NCBI RefSeq assembly: GCF_001586215.1
Contig: NZ_CP014634.1
Coordinates: forward strand, 558,001 to 622,000
Source: Corynebacterium simulans
GTDB taxonomy: Bacteria > Actinomycetota > Actinomycetes > Mycobacteriales > Mycobacteriaceae
DNA length: 64,000 nt
Direction of reading: 5' to 3'
Below are positions 17,239 through 31,208 of this stretch, in pieces. Under the pieces are notes generated by a model. It was not told where the DNA came from. It worked only from the letters and a program-made list of their open reading frames with translations, and searched no databases. Numbering within the stretch: the first letter of the stretch is position 1; every line of letters begins with the position of its first letter. The translations under genes and the position numbers were made by a program.

Positions 17239-17256
17239 GTAACATGCGTAACATGC
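17239..17256 (+). promoter_or_regulatory. Tandem GTAACATGC repeat, MtrA-like site
   Basis: Two abutting perfect copies of GTAACATGC lie 216 bp before the second M23 gene, with another GTAAC at 17221. Direct GTAAC-type repeats resemble the MtrA response-regulator sites described for Corynebacterium cell-wall genes. The match is by eye only. Confidence 0.45.
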
Positions 17257-17260
17257 TGGC

Positions 17261-17283
17261 ATGTTCGAATAATTTTCGAACAT
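17261..17283. promoter_or_regulatory. Inverted repeat ATGTTCGAA-N5-TTCGAACAT
   Basis: Perfect 9-bp arms around TAATT, 4 bp after the tandem repeat. A second palindrome, TGCAATT-N5-AATTGCA, follows at 17298-17316. The first has TTCGAA cores reminiscent of LexA boxes but the wrong spacing. Together they make a dense regulatory block. Confidence 0.4.
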
Positions 17284-17377
17284 TTCCTGTCTTTACCTGC
17301 AATTTTCACAATTGCAACAGTACGAAAAGCTCGATAACTTTATCTCGTTGCCATAAACGGCCTCGATATTCCGGATT

Positions 17378-17406
17378 GGACTTTTTCGGCGTGTCGAAAC
17401 GCGTCC
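17378..17406 (+). promoter_or_regulatory. Leader hairpin before the second M23 gene
   Basis: GGAC (17378-17381) and GTCC (17403-17406) close a stem whose inner arms TTTCG and CGAAA bracket GCGTGT. It lies 65 bp before the ATG. The rest of the 415-bp gap between permease and peptidase holds the repeats listed above and no gene. Confidence 0.3.
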
Positions 17407-17471
17407 GTTTGGCACTAAAGGCTTAACCGAGCCACCCCGACCATGCACCGCCATGAAAAGGACCCGAAGTT

Positions 17472-18236
17472 ATGAAGCGCAATCTCCGCGCACGCAAGAC
17501 TGTGGCACTTACTGCCTTGGCAGTTTGCACCACGCTTGCCACCACCATGGGCGCTACCGCCTCTGCCGCGCAGCCGGCAGCTAGCGTAGACGTCTCTGAT
17601 GGCTCGTCACAGCCAGAAGTATCTACTAATGCAGATAACGCAACGCTTATCGACGCCTTCGTCGGGCTGACCAAGTCCACGGCCGGCGTACTCGCGGGCG
17701 CTGCTACCCCAGAGGTATCGAATGAGGGCGGGGCGCTGAACATCGTTCTCGACCCTTCGAGTGTTCCGGGGCTTGCCCAGGCTTTCGCGCCTTCCGGCAA
17801 TCACTCCGGACTGAAGCCAACGAAGAGCCAGGACTCCGCGGGCAACACCGTGGTGTTTCCTACTTCCGGCACTCTTACTTCCGGCTTCGGCCCGCGCTGG
17901 GGCGCCTTCCACAGCGGAATCGACATTGCTAATCCGATTGGCACGCCGATTTACTCCATCATGGACGGTGAAGTTATCTCCTCTGGTCCGGCTCAAGGCT
18001 TTGGCCACTGGATCCGCATCCAGCACGATGATGGAACCATCTCCGTCTATGGCCATATGCCGGGCGACCAACTGCTTGTCAACGTCGGAGACCGCGTGAG
18101 CGCAGGTCAGCAGATCTCCGTCATCGGCAACGAGGGTCAGTCCACCGGCCCGCACCTCCACTTCGAGGTGCACCCGGGCGGCGGCGCAGCCGTGGACCCG
18201 GTCAACTGGTTCGCTCAGCGTGGCATCAACATCTAA
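17472..18236 (+). CDS. Secreted M23 family metallopeptidase
   Basis: 254 residues. The N-terminus MKRNLRARK plus a hydrophobic stretch ends in ASAAQ, a convincing signal peptide cut near residue 36. A 90-residue spacer without clear domains precedes the LytM/M23 domain (about 130-254): SGFGPRWGAFHSGIDIAN carries the first zinc ligands, YGHMPGDQ lies in the middle, and GPHLHFEVHPGG carries the last His. The catalytic domain is highly similar to that of the 12121-12891 product, while the N-terminal regions are unrelated apart from being Ala-rich. AAAAGGA lies 10 bp before the ATG. Probable peptidoglycan endopeptidase in daughter-cell separation or wall remodelling. It converges on pcrA with an 18-bp gap. 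Confidence 0.92.
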   Translation: MKRNLRARKTVALTALAVCTTLATTMGATASAAQPAASVDVSDGSSQPEVSTNADNATLIDAFVGLTKSTAGVLAGAATPEVSNEGGALNIVLDPSSVPGLAQAFAPSGNHSGLKPTKSQDSAGNTVVFPTSGTLTSGFGPRWGAFHSGIDIANPIGTPIYSIMDGEVISSGPAQGFGHWIRIQHDDGTISVYGHMPGDQLLVNVGDRVSAGQQISVIGNEGQSTGPHLHFEVHPGGGAAVDPVNWFAQRGINI

Positions 18237-18254
18237 GCGAACCGCCCTTTGCGC

Positions 18255-20870
18255 TTAAAGCTTTTCCATCGGCACGCCGCCGATGAGCATCAAGCGCACT
18301 TTGCCGGCGCTTCCGAAGTCCACCGTCACCGTGGCGCGTGGACCGGAACCGGAGGCATCGATGACCGTTCCTAGGCCGTACTTGGCGTGGTTGACGCGGT
18401 CTCCCACAACTAAATTCAGCTGGTTGTTCTTAGGCATCGAGCTGGTAGGAGCAGGCTTACGCGTGCGTTGCGAAGGGGAAGACGTAGCGCGCGGTGAGGT
18501 TCTGCCCCAGCCGGACCAATCGGAGCCATAGGAGCGGCCATATTGGTAGGAATCATCTCCGCCCCATGCACTAGACAGCGAGCTGTCTGGTTCTTCACGG
18601 CGCCAGTCGATGAGGTCTTCGGGGACCTCGGCGAGGAAGCGGCTGGCCGGATTCGTCATCGGGTTACCCCAGGACGAGCGAAGTATTGCGCGGGTGAGAT
18701 AGAGCTGCTCGCGAGCGCGTGTGATGCCCACATAAGCCAAGCGGCGTTCCTCACTGAGCTCTTTTGGATCCCCTAAAGAGCGCATGTGCGGGAATTGGCC
18801 ATCTTCCCAGCCTGTGAGGAAGACGACTGGGAATTCCAAGCCCTTGGCAGTGTGCAAGGTCATCAGCGTGACCACGCCAGTTTCGTTGTCAGGGATTTGG
18901 TCTGCGTCAGCTACCAAAGACACCTTCTCTAGGAAAGCCTGGAGCGAGCCGGGTAGGGCCTCCCCCTCGGCGAGCTCTGGGCTTAAATCTTCTACAGCGT
19001 CGGCTCCGGTAAACGCCATCTGATTAGCCGCCTCGGAGCTAAATTCTCGGGCAACGGAAACCAACTCGTTGAGGTTATCCAGCCGCGCGCCATCCTGCGG
19101 ATCATTCGAGTTCTCCAACTCCGCACGGTATCCAGTTGCATCGAGCACGGCACTGAGCAGATCACCAAGATCCGGCTGATGAGTAACCTCGTTAATCATG
19201 CTCGGAATCTGAGCGCGGATGCCTTCCATCATCTCGTTGAACTTCGACACTGCATTAACGGCTCGTGTGCCCATGCCCGCAATGTTGCCCGCGGCGGCAT
19301 CGTACAGGGCCTTTCCAAAGCTCACTCCCAGGTTCTCTGCATGCAGCGCGATCTGGGATTGCGCCTTATCACCGATGGCGCGCTTGGGAACGTTGATAAT
19401 GCGGCGCAGGCTCACTGTGTCATCCGGATTATCAATGATGCGCAGATAAGCCACCATGTCACGGATTTCGCGGCGTTCATAGAAGCGAGTGCCGCCCACA
19501 ACCTTGTACGGGATTCCGGAGCGAACAAAGATATCTTCCAACGCACGCGAGGCATTGTTCGTGCGGTACATGATCGCCATATCGGAATAGGCGCGGCCCT
19601 TATCTGCCAGAGAGTCGATCTCAGAAGCAATAAAACGGGCCTCATCATGCTCGTTATCGGCGACATAGCCGACGATCTTCGCGCCTTCGCCGTGCGCAGT
19701 CCACAGGTTCTTCTCACGGCGGCCCTCGTTCTTCGCGATGAGAGCGTTCGCCGCGTTCAGAATGGTCTGAGTGGAGCGATAGTTCTGCTCCAACAAAATG
19801 GTGTGCGCCTGCGGATAGTCACGCTCGAATTCCTGAATGTTGCGGATCGTAGCGCCACGGAAGGCATAAATGGACTGATCTGAGTCACCCACCACGCACA
19901 ATTCTGGTGCATCGGGGCCTAGCTCTCCCCTACCCACCAATGCAGAAACCAGCGCATACTGCGCATGGTTGGTGTCTTGATACTCATCGATAAGAACGTG
20001 CTTGAAGCGGCGACGATAGAAATCCACCACCTGTGGGTGCTGATGGAAGATACGCACTACCTCACCGATGAGGTCATCGAAGTCCACGGAATTGGCTGCA
20101 CGTAAGCGGCGCTGATATTCATCGAAGACGCGTGCAACCGTAATCTCGAAAGGATTCTTGGTCTTTTCTGCTTCTGCCAAAGCGTCAGCCGGCGAGACCA
20201 GCTCATTTTTGTGATTCGAAATCTGATTGGCCAGCACACGGGCGGTGTACTTCTTTAGATCCAACTGCATGTCTTTGGCGATCATGGTCAAAAGGCGGCG
20301 TGCATCGTCACCGTCATAAATAGTGAAGTTGGTGTTCAGTCCCTGCACCAGCTGCGCATTTTGACGCAAGATCCGCACGCAGATGGAGTGGAAGGTAGAA
20401 ACCCACATCCGCTCGGCCACTGGCCCCACCAGCTGGCCCACGCGCTCTTTCATCTCCGTGGCGGCCTTGTTGGTAAAGGTAATAGCCAAAATCTCCCACG
20501 GAGCCACCCCACGATTGCGCATAAGATAAGCAATGCGGCGGGTAAGCACAGCAGTCTTACCAGAGCCCGCACCCGCCACAATCAGCAGCGGCGAACCAGC
20601 GTGCGTAACCGCCTCAAGCTGCTGCGGGTTAAGGCCCTCAGTAAGCGGATCGGGGTCCACAGCACCAGGCGCGCCAGCTGGGTTCGATGCAGCACCAGCA
20701 GCAGGCCCCCTCGAAGTAGGAGCCCCAAAGCCACCCGACTGTGACTGCGGCGCGGCAGGCCGGGCTGGGCCACCGAAACCGCCAAAGCCGCCAAAAAGAT
20801 CCGGCTGGCTGTTGGCAGAATTTTTTCCATCTGGGTGTGGGGCTGGGGTAAATTCAGACGCATTACTCAT
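18255..20870 (-). CDS. pcrA: ATP-dependent DNA helicase PcrA/UvrD
   Basis: 871 residues from the ATG at 20870 (MSNASEF); an earlier in-frame start at 20903 is less likely. Superfamily 1 helicase with motif I AGAGSGKTAVLTRR, motif II VLIDEYQDTN, motif III VVGDSDQSIYAFRGA, motif IV ILLEQNYRSTQ, motif V TLHTAKGLEFPVVFL and motif VI EERRLAYVGITRA. The N-terminal 75 residues are a Gly/Ala/Pro-rich extension. The C-terminus ends in a Tudor-like segment (VGDRVNHAKYGLGTVIDASG) typical of PcrA. It acts in repair and in clearing RecA or stalled RNA polymerase. Divergent from the chorismate mutase gene. Confidence 0.96.
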   Translation of the reverse strand: MSNASEFTPAPHPDGKNSANSQPDLFGGFGGFGGPARPAAPQSQSGGFGAPTSRGPAAGAASNPAGAPGAVDPDPLTEGLNPQQLEAVTHAGSPLLIVAGAGSGKTAVLTRRIAYLMRNRGVAPWEILAITFTNKAATEMKERVGQLVGPVAERMWVSTFHSICVRILRQNAQLVQGLNTNFTIYDGDDARRLLTMIAKDMQLDLKKYTARVLANQISNHKNELVSPADALAEAEKTKNPFEITVARVFDEYQRRLRAANSVDFDDLIGEVVRIFHQHPQVVDFYRRRFKHVLIDEYQDTNHAQYALVSALVGRGELGPDAPELCVVGDSDQSIYAFRGATIRNIQEFERDYPQAHTILLEQNYRSTQTILNAANALIAKNEGRREKNLWTAHGEGAKIVGYVADNEHDEARFIASEIDSLADKGRAYSDMAIMYRTNNASRALEDIFVRSGIPYKVVGGTRFYERREIRDMVAYLRIIDNPDDTVSLRRIINVPKRAIGDKAQSQIALHAENLGVSFGKALYDAAAGNIAGMGTRAVNAVSKFNEMMEGIRAQIPSMINEVTHQPDLGDLLSAVLDATGYRAELENSNDPQDGARLDNLNELVSVAREFSSEAANQMAFTGADAVEDLSPELAEGEALPGSLQAFLEKVSLVADADQIPDNETGVVTLMTLHTAKGLEFPVVFLTGWEDGQFPHMRSLGDPKELSEERRLAYVGITRAREQLYLTRAILRSSWGNPMTNPASRFLAEVPEDLIDWRREEPDSSLSSAWGGDDSYQYGRSYGSDWSGWGRTSPRATSSPSQRTRKPAPTSSMPKNNQLNLVVGDRVNHAKYGLGTVIDASGSGPRATVTVDFGSAGKVRLMLIGGVPMEKL

Positions 20871-20989
20871 AGTGCCTACCAACCTACTAGCACCACCGGA
20901 CATCCCCTCATAACACGCCTTATGCAGGGGAATTCGAATTTATCTGCTGCAGTTTCCTTTTTGGTTTTTAAGTGGCAGAATCTTGGGCT

Positions 20990-21349
20990 ATGTCCTCTGC
21001 GAACAACCCGACTGAAAACTCCGCGCACGCCAATAGCCTCGATACCAACGTTGTGGACAACGGCATGGAGATCCGCATGCCCTCCGGCACCGATGATCCC
21101 TTGAGCGATGCGGAGATTCAGAACTATCGCAAGGAAATCAACCGCTTGGATCGCGTTATCCTCGACGCTGCGAAGCGCCGCACGGAAATCTCCCAAACCA
21201 TTGGGCGCACGCGCATGAACGCCGGCGGCACCAAGCTGGTGCACACCCGCGAGATTGCCATTCTCAACCAATTTCGCGACGAGCTCGGTGAGGAAGGCCC
21301 AGCCATCGCCTCTGCGCTGCTGCGCATGGGCCGCGGAAAACTCGGCTAA
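20990..21349 (+). CDS. csm: Chorismate mutase, AroQ class, actinobacterial type
   Basis: 119 residues from ATG 20990; GTG 20972 is also in frame. A GAATCT at 20977-20982 sits 7 bp before ATG 20990, which fits a leaderless transcript starting there. The AroQ helix bundle starts at about residue 45: YRKEINRLDRVILDAAKRR, then ISQTIGRTRMNAGG and REIAILNQFRDEL. The N-terminal 40 residues are not conserved. The enzyme converts chorismate to prephenate for Phe/Tyr synthesis. In Corynebacterium the short enzyme works in complex with DAHP synthase. The C-terminal MGRGKLG end matches that subclass. Confidence 0.9.
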   Translation: MSSANNPTENSAHANSLDTNVVDNGMEIRMPSGTDDPLSDAEIQNYRKEINRLDRVILDAAKRRTEISQTIGRTRMNAGGTKLVHTREIAILNQFRDELGEEGPAIASALLRMGRGKLG

Positions 21350-21400
21350 ATCTTTCAATAAATTTCATCTTTCTGGAAATAATACAGTATCCTCTTCGCC

Positions 21401-22747
21401 ATGAATGCAGTTCTTGTCGCGGTCATCGTCATGCTCGTCCTCGCACTTTTGCGCGTGCATGTCGTCGTCGCGCTATTCCTCGGCGCGCTGACGGGCGGCC
21501 TGCTTTCCGGCATGGGGCTCGATGGCACCATGGTCGCTTTCCAGGATGGCCTCGGTGGCGGTGCCAAAATTGCCCTGAGCTATGCATTACTGGGCGCCTT
21601 TGCCATGGCGGTCGCCGCGGCAGGCGTGCCGCAGCTGCTCGCCAACGCCCTGATCCGCAAGATCGGGGGAGACGGGGCGTCGCCAAGCGCAGCACAAGCC
21701 ACCAAGTGGATCTTGGTCGCCGGCCTCATCGCCATGGCTGTGATGAGCCAGAACGTCATCCCCGTGCACATCGCGTTCATCCCGCTTATCGTGCCGCCAC
21801 TACTCAAGGTCATGAATGCCCTGCGCCTCGACCGACGTCTGGTTACCTGCTGCCTGACCTTCGGCCTGGTCACCACCTACATGTTCCTACCGGTGGGCTT
21901 CGGCTCCATCTTCTTGAACGACATCTTGCTGTTCAATATCTCCGAAGCGGGACTTAACACTGACGGCATCTCGATCATGAAGGTGATGGGCATTCCTGCC
22001 CTTGGTATGCTCTCTGGCCTGCTGATTGCCATCTTCTTCAGCTACCGCAAGCCACGTGATTACACCGATGCCCCGCTCAGCAATGAAGAGCCAACCGAAG
22101 AAGCCCCGTCGCGTTACAAGATTTGGGTCTGCGTTGTGGCTATCATTGCCACCTTTGGCGTGCAGATTGCGATGCAGGCGATGGATTTCGAATCCGATGG
22201 CCTCATGGTTGGTGCCCTGACAGGACTTGGCATCATGTTGGTCACCGGCGCCATCGATTGGCGCAAGGCAGACGATGTCTTCTCCGATGGCATGCGCATG
22301 ATGGCGCTCATCGGTTTCATCATGATTACTGCCCAGGGCTTTGCCTCTGTCATGACGGCGACAGGTCAGGTCGAGGAACTGGTGAATGCAACCAGCGATA
22401 TCTTCGGCAGCAACAAGATGATGGCCGCCGCGGTCATGCTCATCGTGGGACTTGTCGTGACGATGGGCATCGGTTCTTCCTTCTCCACGCTCCCCATCAT
22501 CTCCGTCATCTATGTTCCGCTGTGCATGTCACTGGGCTTTAGCCCCGCCGCGACGGTGGCCATCGTCGGCACTGCAGGCGCGCTTGGCGACGCCGGCTCC
22601 CCCGCCTCCGATTCCACCCTCGGCCCCACAGCGGGTCTGAGCGCCGACGGCCAGCACGATCACATCCGCGATTCGGTCATCCCGACCTTCCTGCACTTTA
22701 ATATCCCGCTTCTCATCGCCGGCTGGATTGGAGCAATGGTCCTGTAG
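21401..22747 (+). CDS. Na+/H+ antiporter family (NhaC/YuiF-like) permease
   Basis: 448 residues with about eleven membrane spans. It begins directly with a span (NAVLVAVIVMLVLALLRVHVVV). Conserved-looking segments include SQNVIPVHIAFIPLIVPPLL and, near the end, the broken-helix segment GTAGALGDAGSPASDSTLGP, a hallmark of the NhaC/YuiF group where Asp and Ser residues line the path. A basic/acidic cytoplasmic loop (about 215-240) divides it. Likely exchanges protons for Na+ or an amino-acid-like solute. It sits 51 bp after the chorismate mutase gene with its own promoter-like sequence. Confidence 0.8.
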   Translation: MNAVLVAVIVMLVLALLRVHVVVALFLGALTGGLLSGMGLDGTMVAFQDGLGGGAKIALSYALLGAFAMAVAAAGVPQLLANALIRKIGGDGASPSAAQATKWILVAGLIAMAVMSQNVIPVHIAFIPLIVPPLLKVMNALRLDRRLVTCCLTFGLVTTYMFLPVGFGSIFLNDILLFNISEAGLNTDGISIMKVMGIPALGMLSGLLIAIFFSYRKPRDYTDAPLSNEEPTEEAPSRYKIWVCVVAIIATFGVQIAMQAMDFESDGLMVGALTGLGIMLVTGAIDWRKADDVFSDGMRMMALIGFIMITAQGFASVMTATGQVEELVNATSDIFGSNKMMAAAVMLIVGLVVTMGIGSSFSTLPIISVIYVPLCMSLGFSPAATVAIVGTAGALGDAGSPASDSTLGPTAGLSADGQHDHIRDSVIPTFLHFNIPLLIAGWIGAMVL

Positions 22748-22828
22748 CTAACGGCAAAATGCTCCCGCGTGGACTACGGTGGTATCCGTAATTTTTAGTG
22801 TCTGACTAAAGCCAGAAAGGCCCTTGTA

Positions 22829-24460
22829 ATGGACATCACCACCCAGCCCCAGTGGAACGCACTTGTGCAGCTCTTTGCGGAGAAGAAAGACCTCAATCTA
22901 CGTGAGCTCTTCGCCGCTGACCCGCAACGTGCGGCTCGCTTAACTTTCGACGCTGCGGGGCTGCATGTCGATCTTTCCAAGAACCTGGTTGATGACGATG
23001 TCCTAGCGGCTTTGGTAGAACTTGCCCGCGCTGCAGATGTAGAAGGTCGCCGCGATGCCATGTTCGCCGGCGAACACATCAACAACACTGAGGACCGCGC
23101 AGTCCTGCACACCGCCCTGCGCCAGCCGGCAGATGCGCAGCTTAGTGTGGATGGACAAGACGCAGTGGCTGATGTTCACGAAGTTTTGGGCCGCATGCGC
23201 GACTTTTCAGATTCCCTGCGCGATGGCAGCTGGCTGGGGCATACGGGTAAGAAGATTCGCACCGTGGTCAACATCGGTATCGGCGGCTCCGACTTGGGCC
23301 CGGCCATGGCCTCGAAGGCGCTGCGCAGCTACGAAGACGCCGGCATCAAGGCACTTTTTGTCTCCAACGTTGACCCGGCTGACATGGCTGCGGCGCTGGA
23401 CCAGGTAGAAGCTGAGGAGACTCTGTTCATCATTGCTTCTAAGACCTTTACCACCCAAGAGACCCTGACCAATGCGCACGCGGCGCGCGCGTGGCTCATC
23501 AATAAGTTGGGTGATGAGGCGGCAGTGGCCAAGCACTTCGTTGCTGTATCGACCAACGCCGAGAAGGTCTCCGAGTTCGGCATCGACACTGCGAACATGT
23601 TCGGCTTCTGGAACTGGGTGGGCGGCCGCTACTCCATGGATTCCGCCATCGGCCTGTCCCTGATGTGCACCATCGGCGCGGATAACTTCATGGACATGCT
23701 TGCCGGTTTCCATGCGATGGACGAGCACTTCCGCACCGCGGAGCTGGCGCAGAACCTGCCGGTCCTGATGGGCATGCTCGGCGTGTGGTACTCCGACTTC
23801 CACGGCGCACAGACCCATGCGGTCCTGCCTTATTCTGAGGACCTAGGCCGCTTCCCTGCTTATCTGCAGCAGCTGACCATGGAGTCCAACGGCAAGTCCG
23901 TTCGCCGCGACGGCACCGCGGTCTCCACGGGCACTGGGGAAATCTACTGGGGCGAGCCGGGCACCAACGGCCAACACGCTTTCTTCCAGCTCATCCACCA
24001 GGGCACTCGCCTTATCCCGGCGGACTTCATCGGTTTTGCTCGCCCGCAGCAGGACTTCCCTACTGCCGACGGCACCGGCTCCATGCACGATCTGCTGATG
24101 GGTAACTTCTTTGCTCAGACCAAGGTTCTGGCATTCGGCAAGACTGCCGAGGAAATCACGGCGGAAGGCGTTGCCCCTGAGCTGGTTCCTCACAAGGTCA
24201 TGCCGGGCAACCGTCCGACCACTACCATCATGGCGGAGCAGCTGACCCCGGCTGTGTTGGGCGCGCTCATCGCACTCTACGAGCACATCGTGTTCACTCA
24301 GGGCGTTATCTGGGATATCAACTCCTTTGACCAATGGGGCGTGGAGCTGGGCAAGCAGCAGGCGAACGACCTCGCGCCAGCAGTCTCCGGCAAGGAGGAA
24401 GCAAACTCTGGCGACCAATCCACCGATGAGCTCATCGGCTGGTACCGCTCCACCCGTTAA
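22829..24460 (+). CDS. pgi: Glucose-6-phosphate isomerase
   Basis: 543 residues, normal for the family. It interconverts glucose-6-P and fructose-6-P. The SIS-fold signatures are clear: [49 protein letters not shown], catalytic LTMESNGKS with Glu, and [19 protein letters not shown] with the catalytic Lys. AGAAAGG precedes the ATG. A long hairpin overlaps the stop codon. Confidence 0.97.
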   Translation: MDITTQPQWNALVQLFAEKKDLNLRELFAADPQRAARLTFDAAGLHVDLSKNLVDDDVLAALVELARAADVEGRRDAMFAGEHINNTEDRAVLHTALRQPADAQLSVDGQDAVADVHEVLGRMRDFSDSLRDGSWLGHTGKKIRTVVNIGIGGSDLGPAMASKALRSYEDAGIKALFVSNVDPADMAAALDQVEAEETLFIIASKTFTTQETLTNAHAARAWLINKLGDEAAVAKHFVAVSTNAEKVSEFGIDTANMFGFWNWVGGRYSMDSAIGLSLMCTIGADNFMDMLAGFHAMDEHFRTAELAQNLPVLMGMLGVWYSDFHGAQTHAVLPYSEDLGRFPAYLQQLTMESNGKSVRRDGTAVSTGTGEIYWGEPGTNGQHAFFQLIHQGTRLIPADFIGFARPQQDFPTADGTGSMHDLLMGNFFAQTKVLAFGKTAEEITAEGVAPELVPHKVMPGNRPTTTIMAEQLTPAVLGALIALYEHIVFTQGVIWDINSFDQWGVELGKQQANDLAPAVSGKEEANSGDQSTDELIGWYRSTR

Positions 24461-24482
24461 GCTCCTAGCGCTTAACGGGTGG
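24450..24482. terminator. Hairpin shared by pgi and nei ends
   Basis: CCACCCGTTAAG and CTTAACGGGTGG form a perfect 12-bp stem around a 9-nt loop. The left arm includes the pgi stop codon. There is no U-tract on either strand, so it may act as a weak bidirectional terminator or a 3'-end stabiliser. Confidence 0.55.
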
Positions 24483-24493
24483 CTCGAAGCCTA

Positions 24494-25339
24494 TTAAGCC
24501 CTGGCCCGGAAATAGGGCTGGCAATGCGGGCACCACCAGATGATGCGCTCCAGCTCGCCTTCTTCCCCGCCGGCGTCAACGCCGCCGAGCGTCGACTTGG
24601 CAATTGGCGTGCCACACCGCCTGCACTTGGCGTTATTTCTGCCGAAGACGTAGGTGGTCTCCCCGGCGCGCCGCACGCCCGTGGTCACGCGCACTGGGGA
24701 GTTGCGGTTGGCCCACATGATGCGCCGCGATATCTCCAGAATCCGCGGCACATCCACTTGGGCCACGCGAAGGGCCGGGTGCACGCCCGCGATGAAGCAG
24801 GCCTCCGCCCTGTATTCGTTGCCGATTCCGGCCACGTTTTTCTGATCCAGCAGCGCCGCCCCAATGGTACGGGTGGGCTGGCTTAAGATTCGCCGCGCGG
24901 CTTCGTCCGCGCCCTCAGACTCCCACTGCTCGCTCAAGATATCTGGGCCCAAATGCGAAATCCGCTCGTTGTACAAGGAGGCAGGATAGGCCTCGACCAT
25001 GCCCAGCCAGTGGCCCACCAGCTCAATATCGCGCGGATTATTAGCTAGCTGTAGCACCACCCGCGCGCTATGGCCCGGCTTGCGCCACCTATCGCCCTTG
25101 TAGTGAATGGCCCACTGGCCTTCCATCTTCAAGTGAGTATGTAGCACCAAGCTTTCGGCATCGGGCCGCGCGAACTGCATGAAAAGATGCTTTCCATAAG
25201 GCCACACACGAGAAACTGTGCTGCCCTCCAAATGCACGGTGGCATACCGGGGCACCCTAAGCGACGCCCCGGTGACCTCACGGCCGGTCATAAACTGCAG
25301 CTTATTGGACAACTGCAGGACGGAATCACCTTCTGGCAT
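24494..25339 (-). CDS. nei: Endonuclease VIII / Fpg-family DNA glycosylase
   Basis: 281 residues. The chain starts MPEGDS, giving the catalytic N-terminal Pro and Glu after Met removal. HLKMEGQW supplies the conserved Lys, and QKNVAGIGNEYRAEACF is the helix-two-turn-helix. The C-terminal zinc finger has CRRCGT and CPHCQ with a longer insert (about 23 residues) between the Cys pairs than Fpg has. These traits fit the actinobacterial Nei2 subgroup, which removes oxidised pyrimidines. It lies downstream of lhr on the same strand (129-bp gap), a common repair pairing in actinobacteria. Confidence 0.9.
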   Translation of the reverse strand: MPEGDSVLQLSNKLQFMTGREVTGASLRVPRYATVHLEGSTVSRVWPYGKHLFMQFARPDAESLVLHTHLKMEGQWAIHYKGDRWRKPGHSARVVLQLANNPRDIELVGHWLGMVEAYPASLYNERISHLGPDILSEQWESEGADEAARRILSQPTRTIGAALLDQKNVAGIGNEYRAEACFIAGVHPALRVAQVDVPRILEISRRIMWANRNSPVRVTTGVRRAGETTYVFGRNNAKCRRCGTPIAKSTLGGVDAGGEEGELERIIWWCPHCQPYFRARA

Positions 25340-25468
25340 GCAACCAGTCTAACTAGATGGCAAAACCAGCTCGTTAAAGATGAGGAACCCGGTAGCCGCT
25401 GAGGCCCGTGGCACATGGATTTACCGTCTCGGATTTACCATCCTGGTTTTAGCGTTTGAGTTCGGTTT

Positions 25469-30361
<4,893 letters not shown>

Positions 30362-30382
30362 GCCTTACTTTATCGCGCGCGG

Positions 30383-30388
30383 TAATCT
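30383..30388 (+). promoter_or_regulatory. TAATCT -10 box of cysQ, leaderless
   Basis: TAATCT ends 7 bp before the cysQ ATG, and no ribosome site is present. That spacing puts the transcript start at or within a base or two of the ATG. Confidence 0.5.
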
Positions 30389-30395
30389 AGCATGC

Positions 30396-31154
30396 ATGAC
30401 CGTCGAGATTTTTGATTCCCGCCTGACCAATTCACTAGCCAACGGCTGCGGTGAGATCCTCAAAGGTGTGCGCAACGGTGGCTTGCTGCGCGGCCTCGCG
30501 CTTGGCGACGCCGGCGATGAAGCCGCACAAGAATGGATCACCCGGGTAATTTCGCAACACCGCCCCGAAGACGGCCTGCTTTCCGAGGAAGCAGCAGACG
30601 ATCTCAGCCGTTTGAAGAAGGAACGCGTGTGGATCGTCGATCCCCTCGATGGCACCAAGGAGTTTGCCACCGGCCGCCAAGACTGGGCTGTCCACATCGC
30701 ACTCGTGGTCAACGGCATGCCACAGCATGCGGCCGTGGCCATGCCAGATTTGGGCGTGACCTTCCGCTCCTCCGATGCCCGGGCCGTTACCGGCCCGCTT
30801 TCTAAGAAGTTTGTAGTCTCCCGCAACCGTCCGCCCCAGGTGGCTTCCCATATTGGGGAGAAGATGGGATTTGAAACCGTCGGCATCGGTTCTGCCGGCG
30901 CCAAGGCAATGCACGTTCTGCTCGGTGACTTTGACGGCTACATCCACTCTGGCGGCCAGTACGAATGGGACCAGGCTGCGCCGGTGGGCGTTGCCATGGC
31001 AGCGGGCCTGCACTGTTCCCGCTTGGATGGCTCTCCAATTCGTTTCAACAACGAGGACACCTTCATCCCAGACCTGCTCATCTGCCGGCCGGAACTCGCC
31101 GATGAAATCCTGGAGCACGCTGCTGCCTATGCCGAAGAAAACGGCGGCTTTTAG
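30396..31154 (+). CDS. cysQ: 3'(2'),5'-bisphosphate nucleotidase, CysQ-like
   Basis: 252 residues from the ATG at 30396. Member of the inositol-monophosphatase superfamily: LLSEEAADD supplies the metal-binding Glu, WIVDPLDGTKEFATGR is the DPLDGT motif with the KEF extension typical of CysQ, and YEWDQAAPVGVAMAAGL has the C-terminal Asp. It removes phosphate from PAP/PAPS and so supports sulfate assimilation. The same frame stays open for 490 bp upstream, opposite lhr, which is an overlap artefact and not coding. First of a cysQ-thyA-folA-mrx1 run. Confidence 0.9.
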   Translation: MTVEIFDSRLTNSLANGCGEILKGVRNGGLLRGLALGDAGDEAAQEWITRVISQHRPEDGLLSEEAADDLSRLKKERVWIVDPLDGTKEFATGRQDWAVHIALVVNGMPQHAAVAMPDLGVTFRSSDARAVTGPLSKKFVVSRNRPPQVASHIGEKMGFETVGIGSAGAKAMHVLLGDFDGYIHSGGQYEWDQAAPVGVAMAAGLHCSRLDGSPIRFNNEDTFIPDLLICRPELADEILEHAAAYAEENGGF

Positions 31155-31194
31155 GCGTTCCATAACCTTTTAGGCGTTTCAGCAAAAAGGCTTC

Positions 31195-31200
31195 TAAACT
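31195..31200 (+). promoter_or_regulatory. TAAACT -10 box of thyA, leaderless
   Basis: TAAACT ends 8 bp before the preferred thyA ATG at 31209. No ribosome site is visible. An in-frame TTG at 31200 lies inside the box and is unlikely to start translation. Confidence 0.45.
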
Positions 31201-31208
31201 TGAAAACC

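Noticed and set aside
17239..17256. CRISPR repeat
   Set aside because: Only two abutting 9-bp copies, no spacers and no cas genes; no CRISPR array was seen anywhere in the window.
17261..17283. LexA (SOS) box
   Set aside because: TTCGAA halves are present but spacing and centre do not match the consensus, and an M23 gene is not an SOS target.
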